Assembly: GCF_023556335.1 (NCBI RefSeq) | Contig: NZ_JAIKTS010000001.1 | Coordinates: 930,001-994,000, forward strand | From: Stenotrophomonas mori | Lineage (GTDB): Bacteria; Pseudomonadota; Gammaproteobacteria; Xanthomonadales; Xanthomonadaceae | DNA: 64,000 bases | Direction of reading: 5' to 3' | Shown here: positions 1 through 15,260 of the stretch, one piece after another | How the letters are laid out: every line of letters begins with the position of its first letter | Numbering within the stretch: the first letter of the stretch is position 1 | Program-made: the position numbers and the translations under genes | The notes under the pieces: model-generated | Told to the model about the DNA's origin: nothing | Databases searched by the model: none | Seen by the model: the letters and a program-made list of their open reading frames with translations, nothing else

Positions 1-714
1 CCGCCCTCCCTCCCCCGCCGCCAGCTCCGCGGCGATCTCCAGCAGGGTCAGGGCCCGGCGCACGTCGCCGTCCGCGGCACGGGCGATCTCCAGCAGCGAT
101 TCGGGGGCGACGTGGATCTCCTCGCCGCCCAGCCCGCGCTCCTTGTCTTCCAGCGCACGCTGCAGGGCCTCGGCCACGTCCTCCGGCGACACCGCCTCGA
201 GCACATGCACGCGGCAGCGCGACAGCAACGCCGAATTCAGTTCGAAGGAGGGGTTTTCGGTGGTGGCGCCGACGAACAGGATGGTGCCGCGTTCGATATG
301 CGGCAGGAAGGCATCCTGCTGCGACTTGTTGAAACGGTGCACCTCGTCCACGAACAGGACCGTGCGCCGCCCTTCGGCGAAGCGCTGCGCGGCCTCGGCC
401 AGCACCTGGCGCACCTCCGGCAGGCCCGACAGTACCGCTGAGATCGCCCGGAACTCGGCATCGGCATAGCGGGCAAGCAACAGCGCCAGGGTGGTCTTGC
501 CGCAGCCCGGCGGCCCCCACAGCACCATGGAATGCACCCGGCCGGATTCGATCGCACGCCGCAACGCGGTATCCGGCGCCAGCAGGCGCTTCTGCCCGAC
601 CATCTCGTCGAGCGTCCGCGGGCGCATGCGCTCGGCAAGCGGGCGCATGCCTTCCCGGTCCGCGCTCAGCAGGTCGGCAGGGGGATCGGCGAACAGGTTT
701 CTGGATCTGGCCAC
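1..714 (-). CDS. rarA: Replication-associated recombination protein A (RarA/MgsA), C-terminus cut off
   Basis: This AAA+ ATPase of the RarA/MgsA family acts at stalled replication forks. The visible 238 codons hold the N-terminal part: a lead with [19 protein letters not shown], then the Walker A motif GPPGCGKTT and downstream AAA+ segments. The reading runs off the left edge of the window, so the C-terminal cluster and tetramerisation region are not seen. I chose the GTG at 714 because the conserved lead follows directly in that frame. The ATG at 722 belongs to another frame. lolA lies 65 bp upstream in the same direction, an arrangement common in gammaproteobacteria that suggests co-transcription with lolA and ftsK. 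Confidence 0.93.
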   Translation of the reverse strand, partial: MARSRNLFADPPADLLSADREGMRPLAERMRPRTLDEMVGQKRLLAPDTALRRAIESGRVHSMVLWGPPGCGKTTLALLLARYADAEFRAISAVLSGLPEVRQVLAEAAQRFAEGRRTVLFVDEVHRFNKSQQDAFLPHIERGTILFVGATTENPSFELNSALLSRCRVHVLEAVSPEDVAEALQRALEDKERGLGGEEIHVAPESLLEIARAADGDVRRALTLLEIAAELAAGEGGR

Positions 715-779
715 GGCGCCATTCTAACGTGGCCGCCCTCCGGATCCATGAGGACGCCGAGCGCGGCCGGAGGCCGGGA

Positions 780-1418
780 TCAGGGTTCGCCGATGACGTC
801 CACGTCCTTCGGCGGCGTGAAGCGGAAGGTGCCGGCGGCAAAGGCCGGATTCTTCGTCCAGCCGCTGAAGTCGATCACCGTGCGCTGCCCCACCGCGTCG
901 ACGACCTCCATGCGGGCCAGGCCTGCCTGGCCGAAGCCCAGGGCCGCGTACTGGAAGCTGGCCTCGGTCTCGCGCTTAGGGCTCAGCGACAGCCATTGCA
1001 GCCCGTCGCGCGGGGCCGCTTCCTCACTGACGTCGTACTGACGCTCCAGCTGCGCCGGGTCGATCAGCGCGGTCAGCGGGCTGTTCTGCTCTTCCTCGCC
1101 CTGGCTGCGCACCGTGGCCTGCTCCAGGTCCGGCTCGTAGACCCACACCCTGTCGCCATCGGCCACGATCAGCTGCGGATAGGGACGGGTGTATTCCCAG
1201 CGGAACTGCCGCGGTGCGGACAGGGCGACACGGCCGCTGGAGGATTCCTTGAGCTTGCCGCGGGCGTCGAACACCTGCTGGCTGAACTGCCCGTCCAGCC
1301 CCCGCAGGCCACGGGTGAAGGCATCGAGGTCGGCACGCGCGGCGGCGTGGGCGCCGCTGGCAAGACCGGTGGCGGCCAGGGCGATGGCGATCAGCGTGGG
1401 ACGCAGGAAGACGGTCAT
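780..1418 (-). CDS. lolA: Outer-membrane lipoprotein carrier protein LolA
   Basis: LolA is the periplasmic chaperone that carries mature lipoproteins from the LolCDE transporter to LolB. The product is 212 residues with a clear signal peptide (MTVFLRPTLIAIALAATG, cleavage near AHA-A at about residue 26). Family signatures follow: LDGQFSQQVFDARGKLKESSSG, FRWEYTRPYPQLIVADG and a late VVDAVGQRTVIDFSG. The length is typical. It lies between ftsK (89 bp upstream) and rarA (65 bp downstream), all on the minus strand, so a ftsK-lolA-rarA transcript is likely. A long open frame continues upstream across ftsK in this reading phase, but it is a high-GC shadow; the signal peptide sets the start. Confidence 0.95.
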   Translation of the reverse strand: MTVFLRPTLIAIALAATGLASGAHAAARADLDAFTRGLRGLDGQFSQQVFDARGKLKESSSGRVALSAPRQFRWEYTRPYPQLIVADGDRVWVYEPDLEQATVRSQGEEEQNSPLTALIDPAQLERQYDVSEEAAPRDGLQWLSLSPKRETEASFQYAALGFGQAGLARMEVVDAVGQRTVIDFSGWTKNPAFAAGTFRFTPPKDVDVIGEP

Positions 1419-1507
1419 GGCGGCTTTCACCAACGGTCGGAAGGAGGAACAGAGTCTGCCGGGATGGAACTGAATGGGCGGCAATCGCGCCCTGCACGTG
1501 CCGCCCG

Positions 1508-5168
<3,661 letters not shown>

Positions 5169-5371
5169 CGGCAGGCTGTGGCGACCGCCGTCATGGACCA
5201 CGGAGCGACCGCGCGACCGCCGTGCCGCGCCGGCCGGCCGGCGCCCCCCGGGGTGGCCGGCCCGGCCCGCAGCCCCCGGCTGCGCGGCCCGCTCCCCCAG
5301 CGCGACCGCACCGGCAGGCCCCTGCGGCCGCCGCACGGCTCCAGGGGCGCCGGCATGCCCTGCCTGCCACC

Positions 5372-6508
5372 ATGAGCCTGGAAGTACGGGTGCTGTCCTC
5401 CCTCGCCGGCACCGATGCCGCCGCCTGGGATGCCCTGCACGACAGCAGCCACCCGTTCGTCAGCCACGCCTTCCTCCGCGGCCTCGAAGACCATGGCTGC
5501 CTGCGTCCGGAATGGGGCTGGCAGCCCGAGCACCTGACGCTGTGGCGCGGGGACGCCCTGGTCGCTGCCGTGCCCGGCTACCGCAAGCACAACTCGCACG
5601 GCGAGTTCGTGTTCGACCACGCCTGGGCCGCCGCCTACGCCCGCAACGGCCTGGCGTACTTCCCCAAGTGGCTGGGCGGCGTACCGTACTCGCCGGTCAC
5701 CGGGCCGCGCCTGCTGGCCCGCGGCGACGAGGACCGGCAGGCCCTGCTGGCCACCATCGTGGCGCACGTGCACGCCGGCGACCTGTCCTCCGCGCACCTC
5801 AATTTCCACCTGCCCGAGGAGGCCACGTACTTCGACGCCGGCTGGCTGCCGCGCAGCGACGTGCAGTTCCAGTGGCGGCGACAGCCGCGGTGGCGGGACT
5901 TCGACGACTTCCTCGCCGCGATGGACCACAAGCACCGCAAGAACATCCGCCAGGAACGCGCCAAGGTCGCACGCGCCGGCGTGCGCTTCGTGGTGCGCCA
6001 TGGCGACGAGGCCAGCGCCGACGAATTGCGTGCGATGCATGGTTTCTACCTGCAGACCTTCGCCGAGTACGGCAACGCGCCGGCACTGACCCTGCCGTTC
6101 CTGCACCACCTGGCGACCCACCTGCCACGGCAGCTGGTGCTGTTCCTCGCCCTGCAGGACGAGGAACCCATCGCCGGGGCACTGTGCCTGCGCAGCAGCG
6201 ACACGCTGTACGGCCGCTACTGGGGTGGCGCCTCCCTGCCCGGCCTGCACTTCGAGACCTGCTACTACCAGGGCATCGACTATTGCCTGCGTGAAGGCCT
6301 GCAGCGCTTCGAGCCCGGCGCCCAGGGCGAGCACAAGCTGGCACGGGGGTTCCTGCCCACCGAAGTGCACAGCCGGCACTGGATCGCGCATCCGGGGTTC
6401 CAACCGGTCCTGGCGACCTGGTGCGCACGGGAACGCGCGGACGTCGCCGGCTACCTCCGGGCGCTGGCACGCCACTCGCCGTTCAAGGCCCCGCCGGACG
6501 CGCCATGA
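5372..6508 (+). CDS. COG3146-type GNAT-like N-acyltransferase
   Basis: This 378-residue protein belongs to the COG3146 family (peptidogalycan biosynthesis/BioF-like acyltransferase superfamily), whose substrate is unknown. Visible signatures include VPGYRKHNSHGEFVFDHAW, YFPKWLGGVPYSPVTGPRLL, DHKHRKNIRQERAKV and a C-terminal YYQGIDYCLREGLQRFEPGAQGEHK. The fold is expected to be two GNAT domains. The stop overlaps the aat start in ATGA (6505-6508), so the two genes are translationally coupled. That coupling suggests a cytosolic aminoacyl- or acyl-transfer role, but this is inference. 203 bp of GC-rich DNA without a convincing gene separate it from trxB. Confidence 0.85.
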   Translation: MSLEVRVLSSLAGTDAAAWDALHDSSHPFVSHAFLRGLEDHGCLRPEWGWQPEHLTLWRGDALVAAVPGYRKHNSHGEFVFDHAWAAAYARNGLAYFPKWLGGVPYSPVTGPRLLARGDEDRQALLATIVAHVHAGDLSSAHLNFHLPEEATYFDAGWLPRSDVQFQWRRQPRWRDFDDFLAAMDHKHRKNIRQERAKVARAGVRFVVRHGDEASADELRAMHGFYLQTFAEYGNAPALTLPFLHHLATHLPRQLVLFLALQDEEPIAGALCLRSSDTLYGRYWGGASLPGLHFETCYYQGIDYCLREGLQRFEPGAQGEHKLARGFLPTEVHSRHWIAHPGFQPVLATWCARERADVAGYLRALARHSPFKAPPDAP

Positions 6509-7260
6509 AACCGCTTCGTCCGCACCTGCTCGGCATTGAAAGCGACGCCCCGTTCCCGCCGGCGGAATCGGCGCTGCGCACCCCCGACGGGCTGCTGGCG
6601 GTCGGGGGCGACCTGTCGCCGGCGCGGCTGCTCAACGCCTATGCCGGCGGCATCTTCCCCTGGTTTTCCGAAGGCCAGCCGATCCTGTGGTGGTCCCCGG
6701 ACCCGCGCATGGTGTTTCATACCGGAGGCGTGCGCCTTTCCTCGCGCTTCCGCCGCGGGCTGCGCTCGAGTGGCTGGATGGTCACCGCCGACAGCGCATT
6801 CGCCGAGGTGGTGCGCGCCTGCGCCGACGCGCCCCGCCGCGGCCAGGACGGCACCTGGATCACCGGCGACATGCAGCACGCCTACCTGGCACTGCACCGG
6901 CTCGGCCATGCGCATTCGGTGGAGGTGTTCGATGGCGCCCACCTGGTGGGGGGCATCTACGGCGTGGCCATCGGCCGCATGTTCTTCGGCGAAAGCATGT
7001 TCAGCGGCCGCAGCGGCGGCTCCAAGGTCGCGCTGGCCGCGCTGGCGCACACCCTGGAAGGCTGGGGCTGGCCGCTGATCGACGCCCAGGTGGAGAACCC
7101 CCACCTGCTGCGCATGGGCGCGATCTCCCTGCCCCGCAGCGCATTCCTCGCGCAGGTCCGCGGGCTGGTACGGAGCGCCCCCGGCACGGCGCCCGGAAGC
7201 TGGCATGGGCGCTTCGGCCGCTGGCCGGCCTCGCGGCTGGCGGCCTCCGCCGGGGCTTAA
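6505..7260 (+). CDS. aat: Leucyl/phenylalanyl-tRNA--protein transferase
   Basis: Aat adds Leu or Phe to proteins with N-terminal Arg or Lys, marking them for the ClpS/ClpAP N-degron pathway; clpA and clpS both lie close by. The 251-residue product shows the family motifs FPPAESALRTPDGLLAVGGDL, AYAGGIFPWFSEGQPILWWSPDPR, and GGIYGVAIGRMFFGESMFSG, followed by DAQVENPHLLRMGA. The start lies in the ATGA overlap with the preceding acyltransferase gene. It is followed by infA under its own promoter. Confidence 0.97.
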   Translation: MKPLRPHLLGIESDAPFPPAESALRTPDGLLAVGGDLSPARLLNAYAGGIFPWFSEGQPILWWSPDPRMVFHTGGVRLSSRFRRGLRSSGWMVTADSAFAEVVRACADAPRRGQDGTWITGDMQHAYLALHRLGHAHSVEVFDGAHLVGGIYGVAIGRMFFGESMFSGRSGGSKVALAALAHTLEGWGWPLIDAQVENPHLLRMGAISLPRSAFLAQVRGLVRSAPGTAPGSWHGRFGRWPASRLAASAGA

Positions 7261-7268
7261 CGCAAACT

Positions 7269-7297
7269 TTGCACAAATCGGCAACGCGGGGTAAAAT
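7269..7297 (+). promoter_or_regulatory. Sigma-70-type promoter for infA
   Basis: The sequence shows TTGCAC (7269-7274), a 17-bp spacer and TAAAAT (7292-7297), a near-consensus sigma-70 promoter starting just after the aat stop. Transcription would begin about 40 nt before the infA start codon. This implies infA is expressed independently of aat. Confidence 0.75.
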
Positions 7298-7347
7298 GCG
7301 CGGCTTCCGGGCCTGCAAAGGCCATCCGCAGAACCGCACAGGATTAC

Positions 7348-7566
7348 ATGTCGAAAGACGACTCCATCGAGTTCGAGGGCACCGTCAGCGAGACGCTGCC
7401 GAACACCACTTTCCGCGTCCGGCTGGAAAACGGGCATGAGATCATCGCCCACATTTCCGGCCGCATGCGCAAGAACTACATCCGCATCCTTACCGGCGAC
7501 CGCGTCAAGGTTGAAATGACGCCGTACGACCTGACCAAGGGGCGCATCACCTACCGCATGAAGTAA
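7348..7566 (+). CDS. infA: Translation initiation factor IF-1
   Basis: IF-1 (72 residues) is a single S1/OB-fold protein that binds the A site of the 30S subunit during initiation. The whole family signature is present: [58 protein letters not shown]. The length is exactly that of the family. It has its own promoter (7269-7297) and is followed by a stem-loop terminator at 7590. Confidence 0.99.
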   Translation: MSKDDSIEFEGTVSETLPNTTFRVRLENGHEIIAHISGRMRKNYIRILTGDRVKVEMTPYDLTKGRITYRMK

Positions 7567-7589
7567 TGCGGTAACCCGGGCGTTTCCAG

Positions 7590-7614
7590 AAAGCCGGCCC
7601 TAGCGCTGGCTTTT
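7590..7614 (+). terminator. Rho-independent terminator after infA
   Basis: AAAGCCGGC (7590-7598) pairs with GCTGGCTTT (7605-7613), one G-T pair included, around a 6-nt loop, and ends in a short T run. It lies 23 nt after the infA stop. The remaining gap up to clpA (to 7832) holds no gene that I can support. Confidence 0.7.
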
Positions 7615-7832
7615 CCGCGTGCCCGGATGCAGCCGCTGCGCTGATGCGCGCCGGCCCGCCTGGCGGCGTGATTCTCCGCCGGGGGAATCATCCCCCGCCA
7701 CGGCCTGGCCTGCACAGGTCCCGCTGCGGGCGCTGCCCGCAGGTCGCACCGGACCCGCATCGCCCGGCATCCCGAACGCCGGACAGGCGCCCCGCACCCG
7801 CTCTCCGCGGTGCGGAGCCGCCCGCACCGCCC

Positions 7833-10115
<2,283 letters not shown>

Positions 10116-10246
10116 GGGGAACTCCGACTACGGTTGGAGACAATATGCGGACTGGCCGCGGGTTTTCCATCACCCTACCGGATGCCGGTGTTCAGACGGC
10201 GTTAGCCGTGCGCCGGGTCCCTCTTTCTTCCTGCCGGGAATACTCC

Positions 10247-11029
10247 ATGCACCGCGCCTGTTTCGGCCACTGGCAGCCGCGCGCCGACGGCCCGCCGTTC
10301 CACGCGCCCCGCGCCCGGCTGTGGCCGGTGCGCACGGCCGGCGGCGCCGCAGCGATGCTGAAGAATCGCCACCGTGGCCGGAAAAGACCGCGCCGCTCCC
10401 CTGCTGGCGTGGTGGGAGGGTGGCGGTGCGGTCCGGCCGCTGGACCGGCAGGGTATGGCGATCCTGATCGCACGGGCCGACGGCCCATCGCTGCGCCAGC
10501 GCGCCATCGACGGCGAGGACGATGCCTGCACCGCGCAGCTGTGCCAGATCCTGCAGCGGCTGCAGCGGCCGCGCAGGCCTGGTTCGCCGACCTGCCGCGC
10601 CCCCGGAGCGCACTGCCGCCATGGCTGGAACACTGCGGTTCGCTGGCCGCCCGCCTGCTCGCGGCCGAACGGCCTGCGATCCCGCTGCACGGCGACCTGC
10701 ACCATGACAACGTGCTGGCCTTCGAGGGCCGCGGCTGGCTGGCGATCGACCCCAAGGGGCTGCCGGGCGAGCGCGCCTTCGACTACACGCCGCTGTTCCT
10801 CACTCCCGACCTGTGCGGCCCCGGCATCCACGCGGCGGCCCGCCCCGAGCGCTTCCACGCCCGCCTGCACCCGGCCTGCATGCGCGCTGGGCTGGGCCAC
10901 GACCACCTTCTCCGCTGGATCGCCGCCAGTGCCGGCCTGTCGGCAGCCTGGCCGCGTGCCGACCGCCGGGCGACGGACATCAACCAGGCGGTCGCCGGCA
11001 TGGCCCTGGCGGCAGTGGACGGCGGCTGA
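10247..11029 (+). pseudogene. Frameshifted APH(6)/hydroxyurea-type phosphotransferase
   Basis: Three segments together resemble a streptomycin-6-kinase/hydroxyurea phosphotransferase (Pfam APH_6_hur type), but they lie in two frames. The N-terminus (MHRACFGHWQPRADG... to AAAMLK) is read from ATG 10247. Near 10358 an extra base in aagaatcgcc moves the frame, and the continuation ATVAGKDRAAPLLAWWEG appears at +1. Near 10565-10578 the frame returns, giving AQAWFADLPRPRSALPPWLEHC. The kinase core IPLHGDLHHDNVL and WLAIDPKGLPGERAFDYTP follows, to a stop at 11029. The catalytic Asp and the DPKG motif are intact, so decay is recent or the indels are sequencing errors. It sits on the plus strand between clpA and clpS. 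Confidence 0.75.
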
Positions 11030-11072
11030 GGCGTACTGTCCGGCGGCAGGTCCAGCCGCCGGGAGGCCGACC

Positions 11073-11393
11073 TCAGGCCTTCTCCATCGTGCACAGCAGC
11101 GGATGCTGGTTCATGCGTGCGAATTCGTTGACCTGGGCGACCTTGGTCTCGGCCACCTCGCGGGAAAACACCCCGCACACGCCGCGGCCGCGGGTATGGA
11201 CATGCAGCATCACCTGGGTGGCCTTGTCCAGGTCCATGGCGAAGAAGTTCTGCAGGACGGTCACCACGAAATCCATCGGGGTGTAGTCGTCGTTCAGCAG
11301 CATCACCTGGTAGAGCGGCGGCGGGGCGACTTCGGGCTTGCCGGTTTCCACCAGCAGGCCATGGTCGTTCTCGTGTTGGAGCTTGCGCGACAT
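11073..11393 (-). CDS. clpS: ATP-dependent Clp protease adaptor ClpS
   Basis: ClpS delivers N-degron substrates to ClpA. The 106-residue product contains the conserved core [21 protein letters not shown] (N and DD shape the N-degron pocket), [21 protein letters not shown] and [17 protein letters not shown]. Length and order are typical. Together with aat and clpA it completes the leading N-degron branch in this window. It starts at ATG 11393, divergent from the exported protein at 11498. Confidence 0.97.
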   Translation of the reverse strand: MSRKLQHENDHGLLVETGKPEVAPPPLYQVMLLNDDYTPMDFVVTVLQNFFAMDLDKATQVMLHVHTRGRGVCGVFSREVAETKVAQVNEFARMNQHPLLCTMEKA

Positions 11394-11497
11394 GGGCCGA
11401 TTATACCGGCTCGCCCCGCCCGGCTGCGGCCGGCGGTCGCCCGTCCGCCACCGCCACCGCTACAATTCAGCCGACTCCACAGCCGCGTAGTGACCGC

Positions 11498-11974
11498 ATG
11501 AAGAAGATCGTATTGGCCATGGCAACCGCCGCCCTGATGGCCGGCCTGGCGGGAACCGCCCACGGCGACGAGCCCGACCGGGCGATCGGACGCCAGCTCG
11601 ATTCGCTGGACTTCAAGTACGAGGTCGATGACGACGGCGACTACCGCATGGTGTTCGACGTCAAGGACGACCGCAGCCAGCTGGTGTTCGTGCGCTCGTC
11701 GGTGCAGACCTACGGCTCCCACCATGTCCGCGAGATCTGGTCGCCGGCCTACCGCTCGTCCGGCCCGCAGTTCCCGGCGCTGATCGCCAACCGGCTGCTG
11801 GAAGCCTCGCAGGACGCCAAGCTCGGCGGCTGGGTCAAGCAGGGCGAAACCGCGATGTTCGTGGTCAAGATCGATGCCGATGCCAGTGCCGAGGTCCTCA
11901 GCGATGCCATCGATGCGGCGATCAAGAGCGCCGACGCCATGGAACTGGAACTGACGTCCAAGGACGACTTCTGA
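11498..11974 (+). CDS. Exported protein, possibly YbjN-like fold
   Basis: The 158-residue product has a typical signal peptide ([19 protein letters not shown], cleavage near AHG-D at residue 23), so it should be periplasmic. The mature part begins with [24 protein letters not shown] and continues with an alternating strand/helix pattern. The late segment [28 protein letters not shown] resembles YbjN or type III chaperone-like folds, but I do not recognise the family firmly and give no function. It ends just before the Nudix gene (2-nt gap), which suggests co-transcription with the Nudix-mnmA-hflD run. Confidence 0.7.
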   Translation: MKKIVLAMATAALMAGLAGTAHGDEPDRAIGRQLDSLDFKYEVDDDGDYRMVFDVKDDRSQLVFVRSSVQTYGSHHVREIWSPAYRSSGPQFPALIANRLLEASQDAKLGGWVKQGETAMFVVKIDADASAEVLSDAIDAAIKSADAMELELTSKDDF

Positions 11975-11976
11975 CA

Positions 11977-12486
11977 GTGAGTGCGGCCGGCCCCTCCATC
12001 CCGTCCGAACCGCATGCCTCCGCCGGGTCTCCACCGGAGGCCGGACGCTGGGCGCCGCGCGTCACCGTGGCCACGGTCGTGGCCCGGGCCGGGCAGCTGC
12101 TGCTGGTGGAAGAAGAGAAGCAGGGCCGCCGGGTACTGAACCAGCCCGCCGGCCACCTCGAACCCGGCGAAAGCCTGGTCGAGGCGGCCGTGCGCGAAAC
12201 CCTGGAGGAGACCGCCTGGGAGGTCCGCCCGACTGCGTTCATCGGCGCCTACCAGTGGAACGCGGCCGATGGCACCCCGTTCCTGCGCTTCGCCTTCGCC
12301 GCCGAGCCGGTGGCGCACCACCCGGAACGGGCGCTGGACCACGGCATCGTGCAGGCGCTGTGGCTGGCACCCGCCGCGCTGCAGGCCGACATGGCGCGGC
12401 TGCGCAGCCCGCTGGTCTGGCAGACCGTGTCGGACTGGCTGGCCGGACAGCGCTATCCGCTGTCGCTGCTGAGGCGGCTGCCATGA
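11977..12486 (+). CDS. nudJ: Nudix hydrolase (NudJ-like)
   Basis: This 169-residue Nudix hydrolase resembles NudJ, which removes phosphate from pyrophosphate-linked nucleotides and thiamine pyrophosphate. The Nudix box runs from residue 59: [23 protein letters not shown]. The metal-binding REXXEE core is intact, but the usual Gly after EEx is Ala. The start is a GTG at 11977, giving about 27 extra residues before the domain. The next ATG in frame would cut into the fold. The stop overlaps mnmA in ATGA (12483-12486), as nudJ and mnmA are coupled in E. coli; the enzyme name is inferred from that context. Confidence 0.88.
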   Translation: MSAAGPSIPSEPHASAGSPPEAGRWAPRVTVATVVARAGQLLLVEEEKQGRRVLNQPAGHLEPGESLVEAAVRETLEETAWEVRPTAFIGAYQWNAADGTPFLRFAFAAEPVAHHPERALDHGIVQALWLAPAALQADMARLRSPLVWQTVSDWLAGQRYPLSLLRRLP

Positions 12487-13667
12487 ACCACCCGGAGGTG
12501 ATGGTCGGCGTTTCCGGCGGTGTGGACTCCTCGGTGGCCGCGCTGCTGCTGGTACAGCAGGGCCGCGACGTGGCCGGCCTGTTCATGCAGAACTGGTCCG
12601 AGGATGGCGACGCCCCCGACGCAGCCCCGAGCGCCGCAGGCGGCCCTCCGGAAGCCGGCAGCGGCCATTGCCGCGCCGAGGAGGACCGCCGCGATGCGGT
12701 GGCGGTCTGCGGACGGCTCGGCATCCCGTTCCACTTCCGCGACTTTTCCGCCGAGTACTGGCAGGGCGTGTTCACGCACTTCCTGTCCGAATACGCGGCC
12801 GGGCGCACGCCGAACCCGGACGTGCTGTGCAACCGCGAGGTCAAGTTCAAGCACTTCCTCGACGCTGCGCGCGCGCTGGGCGCCGAGCGCATCGCCACCG
12901 GCCATTACGCCCGGGTGGAACGGTCCGGCGGCCGCTGGCGCCTGCTGCGCGGTGCCGACCGCGGCAAGGACCAGAGCTACTTCCTGCACCAGCTCGGGCA
13001 GGAGCAGCTCGCCGCCACCCTGTTCCCGATCGGCCACCTGGAAAAGCCCCAGCTGCGCCGCGTCGCCCTGGAGGCCGGCCTGCCGACCCACGCCAAGAAG
13101 GATTCGACCGGCATCTGCTTCATCGGCGAGCGCGACTTCCGCGCGTTCCTGGGCCAGTACCTGCCCGCCCGCGAGGGCGAGATCCGCGACCCGGACGGCC
13201 ACGTCATCGGCCGCCACCCCGGCGTCTTCTACTTCACCCTGGGCCAGCGCGAGGGGCTGAACATCGGCGGCGTGCGTGGCCGGCCGGCCGCTCCCTGGTA
13301 CGTGGTCGGCAAGGACGTGGCCGCCAACATCCTGTATGTGGACCAGGGCCACGACAGCCCCTGGCTGCAGTCGCGCCGGCTGCAGTCCGAGGCCATGCAC
13401 TGGATCGGCGGCGCTGCGCCGGCCCAGCGTTTCCGCTGCAGCGCGCAGACCCGGTACCGGCAGGCGGACGAACCCTGCAGCGTGACCGTGCACGGGGACG
13501 GTACCGTGCAGGTCGATTTCGACACCCCGCAGCGGGCGGTCACGCCCGGCCAGTCGCTGGTGCTGTACGACGGCCCCGAGTGCCTGGGCGGCGCGGTGAT
13601 CGCCGCCACCGACGCGCCGCTCGAAGTCCGCGCGCGCGGCCCCGTTTCCCTTGAGAGGCAAGCATGA
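12483..13667 (+). CDS. mnmA: tRNA-specific 2-thiouridylase MnmA
   Basis: MnmA places the 2-thio group on wobble uridine of Lys, Glu and Gln tRNAs. The 394-residue product shows the PP-loop SGGVDSS at 11-17, the first catalytic Cys in [14 protein letters not shown] and the second in [14 protein letters not shown]. The signature [11 protein letters not shown] and a C-terminal beta-barrel domain are also present. An Ala/Pro/Gly-rich stretch at about residues 43-61 sits between MQNW and [10 protein letters not shown], where homologues usually have only a few residues. The gene overlaps the upstream Nudix gene and the downstream hflD by 4 nt each, so the three are translationally coupled. Confidence 0.97.
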   Translation: MNHPEVMVGVSGGVDSSVAALLLVQQGRDVAGLFMQNWSEDGDAPDAAPSAAGGPPEAGSGHCRAEEDRRDAVAVCGRLGIPFHFRDFSAEYWQGVFTHFLSEYAAGRTPNPDVLCNREVKFKHFLDAARALGAERIATGHYARVERSGGRWRLLRGADRGKDQSYFLHQLGQEQLAATLFPIGHLEKPQLRRVALEAGLPTHAKKDSTGICFIGERDFRAFLGQYLPAREGEIRDPDGHVIGRHPGVFYFTLGQREGLNIGGVRGRPAAPWYVVGKDVAANILYVDQGHDSPWLQSRRLQSEAMHWIGGAAPAQRFRCSAQTRYRQADEPCSVTVHGDGTVQVDFDTPQRAVTPGQSLVLYDGPECLGGAVIAATDAPLEVRARGPVSLERQA

Positions 13668-14284
13668 GTTTTTCCTTCGACGACCGCGTACTGGCACTGG
13701 CCGGCATCGCCCAGGCCCTGCAGCAGGTGCGGCGCATTGCCGAGACCGGCCATTCCGATACCGCCGTGGTACGCACCGCCATGGACAGCGTGATGCGCAT
13801 CGATGCTGCCTCGCCCGCGGCCGTCTACGGCGACAGCCGCCAGGTCGAGCCCGGCCTGCGCCTGGTGCGCGATTACTTCGGCAACCAGGGCAAGGACGAA
13901 CTGCTGCCGCGGCTGGCGCTGTCGGTGATGCAGCTGGAACGCCGCTTCGTGCGCGAAGGCGCCACCGTGGCCAAGGTCCAGGCCGGCGTCCTGCAGGCGG
14001 CCGGACAGGCCCGCGAGCTCGGCGACGCCGCGCACCCGGACGTGCTGGCGGCGATGGGGACGCTGTACGCCGACACCATCAGCCAGCTCAAGCCGCGGAT
14101 CATGGTCCAGGGCAACCCGCACTACCTCGGCCAGACCGGCGTCGTGGCCGAGATCCGCGCCCTGCTACTGGCCGCCGTGCGCTCGGCGGTGCTGTGGCGC
14201 CAGCTCGGGGGCAGCTACCTGGACTTCCTGTTCTCGCGCAAGGCCATGGTCGAGGCGATCACCCGCCGCCTGCGCGGCGCCTGA
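13664..14284 (+). CDS. hflD: High-frequency lysogenization protein HflD homolog
   Basis: HflD (206 residues) is a peripheral membrane-associated helical protein known in E. coli for binding lambda CII; its ordinary role is unsettled. The sequence is all helical and shows family segments: [37 protein letters not shown], and [23 protein letters not shown] near the end. Its position directly after mnmA, with a 4-nt ATGA overlap, is the conserved gene order in gammaproteobacteria and supports the call. Confidence 0.93.
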   Translation: MSFSFDDRVLALAGIAQALQQVRRIAETGHSDTAVVRTAMDSVMRIDAASPAAVYGDSRQVEPGLRLVRDYFGNQGKDELLPRLALSVMQLERRFVREGATVAKVQAGVLQAAGQARELGDAAHPDVLAAMGTLYADTISQLKPRIMVQGNPHYLGQTGVVAEIRALLLAAVRSAVLWRQLGGSYLDFLFSRKAMVEAITRRLRGA

Positions 14285-14383
14285 TCCGCGCGCCGCCGGC
14301 GCAGGGCGCGCCTGCGTCCACCGCCCCCGCGCTTCCGGCGCGATAATGGGCGGCCCCCCGTTGCAGTTTCCAGGAGACCGTCC

Positions 14384-15184
14384 ATGCCCTCCCCGGCCCA
14401 GGACACCCCGACCCGCCACGAGCAGCATGGACGCTATCCCCGCGCCGAGACCGTGGACGACTTCCGCCACAACCTTGCCGCGGTCCAGGCGCGCATCGCC
14501 GCCGCCTGCCGGCGTGCCGGCCGCGACCCGGCCGGCGTGCGCCTGCTGCCGGTGAGCAAGACCATCGACGAAGCCCGCATCCGCCAGGCGCATGCCGCCG
14601 GCTGCCACTTCCTCGGTGAGAACAAGGTGCAGGAAGCGCACCACAAGTGGGAGGCGATGCAGGACCTGGACGACCTGCAGTGGTCGGTGATCGGCCACCT
14701 GCAGACCAACAAGGCCAAGCTGGTGGCACGCTTCGCCAGCGAGTTCCAGGCGCTGGACAGCCTGCGCCTGGCCGAGACCCTGGACCGCCGCCTGCAGCTG
14801 GAAGGGCGCAGCCTGGACGTGTTCGTGCAGGTCAACACCTCCGAAGAAGACAGCAAGTACGGCCTGGCGCCGGCCGACGTGCCGGCCTTCGTGCGCGAGC
14901 TGCCGCGCTTCGGTGCGCTGCGCGTGCGCGGGCTGATGACGCTGGCGCTGTTCTCCGAGGACGCCGAGCGGGTGCGCGCCTGCTTCGTGCGCCTGCGCGG
15001 GCTGCGCGACCGGCTGCGCCAGGAGGCGCCGGACGGCATCGGCCTGGAGGACCTGTCGATGGGCATGTCCGGCGACTTCGAGATCGCCATCGAGGAGGGC
15101 GCCACGGTGGTCCGCGTCGGCCAGGCCATCTTCGGCGCGCGGGCGACACCGGACAGCCATTACTGGCCCACCGGCACGGGCTGA
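14384..15184 (+). CDS. YggS/PLPBP-family pyridoxal phosphate homeostasis protein
   Basis: This 266-residue PLP-binding TIM-barrel protein belongs to the YggS (PLPBP, alanine-racemase-N-like) family, which controls vitamin B6 and amino-acid homeostasis rather than catalysing a known reaction. The PLP lysine is in VRLLPVSKT. Other family motifs are FLGENKVQEAHHKWEAM, WSVIGHLQTNKAKLVARF, FVQVNTSEEDSKYGL, LSMGMSGDFEIAIEEG and VRVGQAIFGAR. It carries about 30 more N-terminal residues than E. coli YggS before the DDFRHNLAAV helix. The gene is 99 bp after hflD in the same direction. The xanthomonad rpf literature does not place it in any regulon that I can see here. Confidence 0.93.
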   Translation: MPSPAQDTPTRHEQHGRYPRAETVDDFRHNLAAVQARIAAACRRAGRDPAGVRLLPVSKTIDEARIRQAHAAGCHFLGENKVQEAHHKWEAMQDLDDLQWSVIGHLQTNKAKLVARFASEFQALDSLRLAETLDRRLQLEGRSLDVFVQVNTSEEDSKYGLAPADVPAFVRELPRFGALRVRGLMTLALFSEDAERVRACFVRLRGLRDRLRQEAPDGIGLEDLSMGMSGDFEIAIEEGATVVRVGQAIFGARATPDSHYWPTGTG

Positions 15185-15260
15185 GCCGCCGGCGTACGCT
15201 TGCATCCTTGGCGGCCACGGACGGCGCCTTTCCATCCCCGCGCCTGCCCCGGTCGTCCCC

